Shown here: positions 13,862-18,294 of the stretch, piece after piece
Layout of the letters: every line of letters begins with the position of its first letter
Position numbering within the stretch: the first letter of the stretch is position 1
Assembly: GCA_023264215.1 (NCBI GenBank)
Contig: JALQSY010000021.1
Coordinates: 1-18,294, forward strand
Reading direction: 5' to 3'
Source of the DNA: Candidatus Nanopelagicales bacterium
Lineage (GTDB): Bacteria; Actinomycetota; Actinomycetes; S36-B12
DNA length: 18,294 bases
The notes under the pieces: model-generated
What the model saw: only the letters and a program-made list of their open reading frames with translations
What the model was told of the DNA's origin: nothing
The model's database searches: none
Program-made: the position numbers and the translations under genes

Positions 13862-14656
13862 TCAGGCCAGCACGGGAAAGAGCGGGTGATCCATCGGGCC
13901 GCCCGCGGGCAACTCGTCCACGAGCCCTTCGAACTCCGGCGAGGTCCGCCAGGCGCGTGGAGCATGCACCATGTCATCGCCGAGGAAGCGCAGCGAGAAT
14001 GCCCGGCGCATCGACTTCGTCCCGGCTGACCCGTGCACGGTGAGCATGTGGAACCACACGGCGTCGCCGGGCTCGACCTCCCAGCCCAGGATGGGGTACG
14101 CGTCCCGGTCCTCGTCGATCCTCGGCAGCTCCGCGAGCGAGCCCTCGGGGAACCACTTCGCCTGCTCCTGCTGGAAGGTGCGCGGCATGAGCCAGGGACC
14201 GAGGTGGGTGCCCGCGACGAACTCCAGCGTGGACTCCCTCGGCACGGGATCCAGGGGCATCCACATCGAGACGTTGATGCGCCCGTCGACGTTGTAGTAC
14301 GGCTGGTCCTGGTGCCACGGCGTGCGCTGCTGGGTCTTGGGCTCCTTGACCAGCAGGTGATCGTGATAGAGCCGGACCTGCTCGGACTGCATCAGCTCAC
14401 GGGCGATCTCAGCGGCCGGAGAGATCTCGATGAACTCGCGGTACTCCGGGATCCGCTGCCAGTTGCAGAAGTCCTCGATGAATCGGCCAGTGTCGGTCTC
14501 CGCGCTCGCGACGGCCGCCAGCGGACCCGGCTCGGCCAGGTTGCGGTCCACGCCGGCGCGGACGAGCTCGACCTGCTCGGGAGTGAAGGCACCGCGGATG
14601 ACCACGGCGCCATCGCGCGCGTAGTCCGCGACGGCCTGGGGATCGACGTACGCCAT
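13862..14656 (-). CDS. phytanoyl-CoA dioxygenase (PhyH) family protein
   Basis: The 264-residue protein is a non-haem Fe(II)/2-oxoglutarate-dependent oxygenase of the PhyH type. Visible landmarks are the N-terminal YARDGAVVIRGAFTPEQVE, the facial-triad HxD in TPWHQDQPYYNVDG (H115, D117), the distal H208 in MLTVHGSAG, and Arg in SMRRAFSLRFLGDD for 2-oxoglutarate. The length and all ligands are normal, so it should be active; bacterial PhyH substrates are diverse and none is suggested here. The ATG at 14656 has no Shine-Dalgarno, but TATCCT (14663-14668) lies 6 nt upstream, as expected for a leaderless transcript. It lies 45 bp upstream of the possible small gene and the thioesterase, on the same strand. 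Confidence 0.9.
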   Translation of the reverse strand: MAYVDPQAVADYARDGAVVIRGAFTPEQVELVRAGVDRNLAEPGPLAAVASAETDTGRFIEDFCNWQRIPEYREFIEISPAAEIARELMQSEQVRLYHDHLLVKEPKTQQRTPWHQDQPYYNVDGRINVSMWMPLDPVPRESTLEFVAGTHLGPWLMPRTFQQEQAKWFPEGSLAELPRIDEDRDAYPILGWEVEPGDAVWFHMLTVHGSAGTKSMRRAFSLRFLGDDMVHAPRAWRTSPEFEGLVDELPAGGPMDHPLFPVLA

Positions 14657-14757
14657 GGACGCAGGATAGCCAGGCGATCACGGCTGCTGGGCCACTCCTC
14701 GAACGTCGCGTGCGTCGACGGGGGAAGAAAACGCTTCATCGACGGTTGCCTCGTTGG

Positions 14758-14786
14758 CGTCGGGTGTCAGACCCCCGACGTAGCGT
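14758..14786 (+). promoter_or_regulatory. inverted repeat and -10 element before the DUF222/HNH gene
   Basis: CGTCGGG (14758-14764) and CCCGACG (14774-14780) form a perfect 7-bp inverted repeat around TGTCAGACC. TAGCGT (14781-14786) follows directly and is 6 nt from the ATG at 14793. If TAGCGT is the -10, the transcript is leaderless and the repeat is a DNA-level operator in the spacer and -35 region, not an RNA hairpin. My recollection is that a GTGTCRGACCCC-like stretch is common before actinobacterial DUF222/HNH genes, but I cannot confirm it here. Confidence 0.5.
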
Positions 14787-14792
14787 CAGGTC

Positions 14793-16382
14793 ATGCAGCC
14801 AGATGACGTCGTCCCCCGCTCCCATCACGCGATGCGCGCCGCCCTCGCACCGCCGCCCGCGCAGTCAGCGGAGCGTGACCGCCAGCTCCTCGACCTCGCC
14901 GGTGAGTCAGGCATCGGCGGCCAGGCGCTCTCCCTGCTCGAGCGCGTCGACATCGCCGCCCTGTCCATGCACGACCGGATCACCTTCCTGCGCCTGGTCA
15001 CGTCGTGTGCTGCCTGGTTCGAAGCGTTCTCCACCGTCGCCACAGCCGCTGTCGCCGGACCCACCTCGGGATGGCCGGAGCACGAGGTGGACGAGCAGGT
15101 CCGGGAGGAGCTGAGCGAAGCGGGTGCCGATGCACTGGCCGAGGGCGAGGCGCGAGTCCTGGCAGCCCAGATCCGCGATGAGGCGTGGGCGGTGCGCGAG
15201 CGTGCGATCACCCTCGAGATCAGCCTCGCCACGCGCGTGTCCCCGCGCACCGCCGGGCGCCGCATCGACTCGGCGCGACTCCTCGTGGAGTCCATGCCGC
15301 GCGCCGTCGACGAGGCGTGGGCCGGGCACTGGGGCTACGGCCACCTGCGCGCCGCCGAGCGCGAGCTCACCGACATCCCGCCCGACCTGCGCGATGCGGT
15401 GCTCGACGACGTCCTGCCGCACGCGGCGACGGATCATCCGAAGCGCCTCACCGACCGCCTGCGCAAGTCCCTGGCCAAGCGTGATGCAGCCGGCATGGCC
15501 GAGCGCACGCGCGAGCGTGCGGAGCAGCGCGACGTCACCGTCTATCCCCTCAGGGATGGCCAGGCCCGCCTGTCCATCACGGGTCCCTACGACGATGTCT
15601 ACCGCGCATCCCGCCAGGTCCAGGCACTCGCCCTGGCCCGCAAGCAGGCTCTGCGGGACGAGGGCTCTGCGCCGTCGTGCACGATCGGCGCGCTGCGCTT
15701 CGATGCGACGTTGACCGCGATCCACCGGTTGCACGCCATGCTGGGCCCCGCCGCGGTTGTCCACAGCACGCAGACCGATCACGCTGGCAACGTTGCCGAA
15801 GGCTCGGTCGCGCCGACAATCCAGCTGGAGGGTGCCGACCCCTGGGCGATCCCCCACGCGGGGACCACGGGGAGCCGGCCGAAGCAGCAGGCAGCGGTCA
15901 TCGTCGATGCCGCGACCGCGCTCCACCTGGCCGAGGAACCCGGCTACGTTCCCGGCTACGGCTGGGTGCCCGCCCCGATCGCACGCGAGATCCTCGCCGA
16001 TGCCGAGTCCTGGAGACGCTGGCTGCGCGATGACACCTCACGCCAGATCATCGACGCCGGCACCACGCGCTACCGACCCAGCGTCGCCCTCCGCGACCTG
16101 ATCGCCGGGCGCGACGTCACGTGCACGGCTGACACCTGCTCCCGACCGGCGAGCGAGGCGCAGCTCGACCACGCGATCGACTTCGACGGCACCAATACGA
16201 CCGCGGACAACCTCCACCTCGTCTGCGGCCCGGACCATCTCGCGGTCACCGCGGGTCACTTCGTCATCGATACGGCGGCCGACGGCCGACCGCTGTGGCT
16301 GTCGACGGCCTCCGGGCACGCCTACCCGTCGTACGCCGATCCGCTGCATGAGCCGGCCGAGCCCGCTCCCGGCGTGCCGTAG
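14793..16382 (+). CDS. DUF222 (13E12 repeat) protein with HNH endonuclease domain
   Basis: The 529-residue protein has the layout of the actinobacterial 13E12/DUF222 group. A long helical DUF222 region spans about residues 40-400, including RDEAWAVRERAITLEISLAT and GYGHLRAAERELTDIPPDL. An HNH nuclease motif lies at about 438-490: GRDVTCTADTCSRPASEAQL, DHAIDFDGTNTTADNLHLVC, then GPDHLAVTAGHF. The DH, the Asn of DNL and the final C..DH are kept. These multi-copy genes are often called endonucleases, but their biological role is unclear; mobility or repeat spread has been suggested. The ATG follows a TAGCGT element by 6 nt. The gene is intact and full length. Confidence 0.9.
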   Translation: MQPDDVVPRSHHAMRAALAPPPAQSAERDRQLLDLAGESGIGGQALSLLERVDIAALSMHDRITFLRLVTSCAAWFEAFSTVATAAVAGPTSGWPEHEVDEQVREELSEAGADALAEGEARVLAAQIRDEAWAVRERAITLEISLATRVSPRTAGRRIDSARLLVESMPRAVDEAWAGHWGYGHLRAAERELTDIPPDLRDAVLDDVLPHAATDHPKRLTDRLRKSLAKRDAAGMAERTRERAEQRDVTVYPLRDGQARLSITGPYDDVYRASRQVQALALARKQALRDEGSAPSCTIGALRFDATLTAIHRLHAMLGPAAVVHSTQTDHAGNVAEGSVAPTIQLEGADPWAIPHAGTTGSRPKQQAAVIVDAATALHLAEEPGYVPGYGWVPAPIAREILADAESWRRWLRDDTSRQIIDAGTTRYRPSVALRDLIAGRDVTCTADTCSRPASEAQLDHAIDFDGTNTTADNLHLVCGPDHLAVTAGHFVIDTAADGRPLWLSTASGHAYPSYADPLHEPAEPAPGVP

Positions 16383-16446
16383 TGCGCCGCCGACATCAGT
16401 CCTGCCCGCGCATGCCTCGGGCGACGGCCGGTGCCAGACTGGATGA

Positions 16447-16770
16447 ATGGGCTTGTTCAATCGCCGCAAGAGGCACGCAGCGTGGGACCGCGGCAGCACG
16501 CGCGAGGACCTGAGGCACCTCGAGGAGTTCACCCGCACGCGCACGGGCGTCGAGGCCTACCTGGAGCCGGTGACCATGGCGACCGAGACGACCCTGGTGC
16601 TGGTCGCCCATGACGGCGAATGGACCCGGCGGCGGGTCGAGTCACCGGAGGAGGCGGGTGATCTGACCCGCAAGTGGAAGATCCCGCTCTACGACACGCA
16701 GAAGGTCGGATACCCGCCGCGCATGCGCGAGTGGACCGAGCGCAACAAGCGCGACCGCGGCACGCTCTAG
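16447..16770 (+). CDS. small conserved actinobacterial protein of unknown function
   Basis: The 107-residue protein begins MGLFNRRKRHAAWDRG and contains a compact middle: VEAYLEPVTMATETTLVLVA, then HDGEWTRRRVESPEEAGDL. It ends in a basic tail (MREWTERNKRDRGTL). From memory, a protein of this shape (EP.T.....LVLVA.DGEWTRRRV, then a YDxxxVGYPxRMREY-like end) is widespread in actinobacteria, but I know no function. There is no signal peptide or membrane helix; it is probably cytoplasmic, with the basic ends possibly binding nucleic acid or membrane (inference). A weak TGGA precedes the ATG. It lies 64 bp after the HNH gene and its stop shares CTAG with the convergent dipeptidase gene. Confidence 0.8.
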   Translation: MGLFNRRKRHAAWDRGSTREDLRHLEEFTRTRTGVEAYLEPVTMATETTLVLVAHDGEWTRRRVESPEEAGDLTRKWKIPLYDTQKVGYPPRMREWTERNKRDRGTL

Positions 16771-18116
16771 TCCTGCAGCAGTCCGCCCAGCCGCGCGAGC
16801 AGCAGTGCTTCGGCAAGCACCATGCGCTCGAGTTCCTCGAGGTCCACCGACTCGTTGGGCGCGTGGATGTGCGCGCCCGGATCCTCGGCTCCGATGAGCA
16901 TGATCTCCGCATCCGGAGCCACCTCGGCGAGCGCGGCCAGGAGCGGGATGCTGCCGCCCTCCCCCGCCTCGGTCGAGGCTTTGCCGAACGCCGCCTCCAT
17001 CGCCCAGCGCGCCGCCTCGTAGGCCGGGCCGTCCGTGGAGATCGCGCACCCGCGGCCGAGCTCGCCCGGGGTCACGGTGACATCGACCCCCCACGGAGCC
17101 GCATCTCGCAGGTGATCGCAGAGTGCATCCAGCGCCTGCTGTGGATCCGTCGTCGGTGGCAGCCTCAGCGACACCTTCGCGCGCGCCCACGGAATCACGG
17201 CGTTGATCGCTCCCTCCACGGGCGGAGCGTCGAGGCCGATGACGTTGACCGCGGGGCGCGTGACGAGCCGGTCAGTGAGCGGTCCGGTGCCCAGCAGTGG
17301 CTGATCGGGGCGCATGCCGAGCTCGGCGCGGAATTCGTGCTCGTCGGCCTGCGCGCCCGTCCACGGGTAGCCCGGCACGATGGTCGTGTCGCCGTTCTCG
17401 TCGCGCAGGGTGTCGAGGATCCGGATGAGGGCGAGCAGCGCGTCGGGCGCGGGGCCGCCGTACATCCCCGAGTGCGCCTGGCGCGGCAGGGTCCTCACCT
17501 CGACGGTCGCATCCACCACGCCGCGCAGAGCAGTGACGAAGGTCGGCTCGCCGATCGCTCGATTGCCCACGTCGGCGATGACGATGACGTCCGCCTGCGC
17601 GACGGCCGGGTTGTCCAGGACGTACTCGGGAAGGGGTCCACCGCACTCCTCCTCCCCCTCGATGAGCACGGTCGCCTGCACCGGCACGTGCCCGAGGACC
17701 TCGCGCAGGGCGCGGAGAGCACCGAGGTGCATGACGATGCCGCTCTTGTCGTCAGCGGCACCACGGCCGTAGAGCCGGCCGTCACGCAGCGTCGGCTCGA
17801 AGGGAGGCGTCGTCCACAGCGACAGGTCGCCTGCCGGCTGGACGTCGTAGTGCGCGTAGAGCAGGACTCGTGCCGGGCCGTCGCCGACGCGACCGACGAC
17901 CGCGGGCTCACCACCATCGATGGGCAGCGCATCGGCCTGCATCCCCGCCTCGGCGAGCAGGCGGCGCGTGAAGTCCGCGGCCTCGTGCACCGGCTCGCGC
18001 GGGAACCCGGTGAAGGCGCAGGATGGGATGCGCACCAGCGCCTCGAGGTCGGACTGGAGATCGGGCATCAGCCCGTGGACCGCCGCGCGGAGGGATTCAA
18101 CAGTGCAGGCGCTCAT
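16767..18116 (-). CDS. M20 family dipeptidase/metallopeptidase
   Basis: The 449-residue protein has all M20 di-zinc motifs: LLYAHYDVQPAG (H89, D91), YGRGAADDKSG (bridging D122), LIEGEEECGG (catalytic E155, metal E156), VIADVGNR (D182) and, near the C-terminus, HAPNESVD (His ligand). The lid/dimerisation domain lies between. The length and motifs match the carnosinase/CPG2-like 'dipeptidase' subgroup that cleaves dipeptides or N-acyl amino acids in the cytoplasm. The frame is open to a TTG at 18125, but the ATG at 18116 is preferred. TAGCCT (18125-18130) lies 8 nt before it, hinting at a leaderless start, and no Shine-Dalgarno is visible. The TAG of that element is also the stop of the upstream membrane-protein gene. 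Confidence 0.93.
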   Translation of the reverse strand: MSACTVESLRAAVHGLMPDLQSDLEALVRIPSCAFTGFPREPVHEAADFTRRLLAEAGMQADALPIDGGEPAVVGRVGDGPARVLLYAHYDVQPAGDLSLWTTPPFEPTLRDGRLYGRGAADDKSGIVMHLGALRALREVLGHVPVQATVLIEGEEECGGPLPEYVLDNPAVAQADVIVIADVGNRAIGEPTFVTALRGVVDATVEVRTLPRQAHSGMYGGPAPDALLALIRILDTLRDENGDTTIVPGYPWTGAQADEHEFRAELGMRPDQPLLGTGPLTDRLVTRPAVNVIGLDAPPVEGAINAVIPWARAKVSLRLPPTTDPQQALDALCDHLRDAAPWGVDVTVTPGELGRGCAISTDGPAYEAARWAMEAAFGKASTEAGEGGSIPLLAALAEVAPDAEIMLIGAEDPGAHIHAPNESVDLEELERMVLAEALLLARLGGLLQD

Positions 18117-18127
18117 GCTCGGCAAGG

Positions 18128-18294
18128 CTAGACGACGGCGAGCGCCGCACCCACGGCCGCCAGGACGAGGAAGCCGGCGACCATCCAGGCCAGTGGCGCC
18201 AGTCGCGACTCTCCGGCGTGGTCCTGCGTGAGCACACGTACCCGAGCCGCAGCGATCGCGAGCAGCAGCATGCTGGGAGCGATCCAGGCGAGGG
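18128..18294 (-). CDS. C-terminal end of a membrane protein (partial)
   Basis: A minus-strand frame enters from the right edge and ends at TAG (18128-18130), 11 bp before the dipeptidase start. About 54 residues are visible: LAWIAPSMLLLAIAAARVRV, a short polar loop (LTQDHAGESRL), and APLAWMVAGFLVLAAVGAAL with a final AVV. Two membrane helices are evident and codon bias agrees with a real gene. The family cannot be told from this end. Its stop codon overlaps the putative promoter element of the dipeptidase gene, and the two may be co-transcribed. Confidence 0.65.
   Translation of the reverse strand, partial: LAWIAPSMLLLAIAAARVRVLTQDHAGESRLAPLAWMVAGFLVLAAVGAALAVV

Noticed and set aside
16402..16420. 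Terminator after the HNH gene
   Set aside because: A GCCCG...CGGGC stem of 5 bp with a 9-nt loop and no T-run is too weak to support.
16674..18131. 485-codon plus-strand frame opposite the dipeptidase
   Set aside because: It is antisense to a complete M20 enzyme and shows the His/Arg/Asp-rich composition of an antisense shadow.
1..18294. CRISPR arrays, tRNA or rRNA genes, insertion sequences, phage or defence islands
   Set aside because: No regularly spaced repeats, no cloverleaf or rRNA-like sequence, no transposase and no defence gene were seen. The HNH protein belongs to the DUF222 group, not to a restriction or Cas system.

Overview
The window is dense, high-GC DNA with strong third-position GC bias. 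GTG starts, 4-nt start/stop overlaps, several Shine-Dalgarno-less starts and the protein families present (DUF222/HNH endonuclease, HmuTUV haem uptake, S53 protease, paired pirins) point to the chromosome of a high-GC actinobacterium. I cannot name the genus. I see no tRNA, rRNA, CRISPR array, insertion sequence or phage gene. No intergenic gap exceeds about 140 bases.

Layout. (1) 1-398 (-): N-terminal part of a UMF1-type MFS transporter, running off the left edge. Divergent from it is a coupled pair (+): a YczE/YitT-like membrane protein and an exported histidine-phosphatase-fold protein (about 477-1789). (2) 1795-4991 (-): a thioredoxin-fold-like hypothetical, a DODA/YgiD-type extradiol dioxygenase and a secreted S53 (sedolisin) protease. 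(3) 5101-7004 (+): two overlapping pirin genes. (4) 7001-8398 (-): a lipoprotein and a tandem pair of paralogous four-helix membrane proteins, facing a TetR regulator (8477-9064, +). (5) 9057-13278: a haem-uptake locus. Two related secreted Cys-rich proteins on the minus strand diverge from hmuT-hmuU-hmuV on the plus strand. (6) 13275-14656 (-): hotdog thioesterase, a possible 50-aa protein coupled to it, and a PhyH-family dioxygenase. (7) 14793-16770 (+): a DUF222/HNH endonuclease-like protein and a small conserved protein. (8) 16767-18294 (-): an M20 dipeptidase and the C-terminal end of a membrane protein, running off the right edge.

The most interesting regulatory signal is an 18-bp inverted repeat, TAGTTKA-N4-TCAACTA, found only in front of the dioxygenase gene and in front of the pirin pair. 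It ties two transcription units that flank the S53 protease gene into one probable regulon, whose regulator (MarR-like by guess) is not in the window. Other candidate operators are a 14-bp perfect palindrome centred on the TetR start codon, a repeated element in the haem divergent promoter, and an inverted repeat just upstream of a leaderless-looking promoter for the HNH gene.

All five convergent gene junctions overlap or are within 5 bp, and three share the tetranucleotide CTAG as both stop codons. There is therefore no room for ordinary intrinsic terminators between converging genes.
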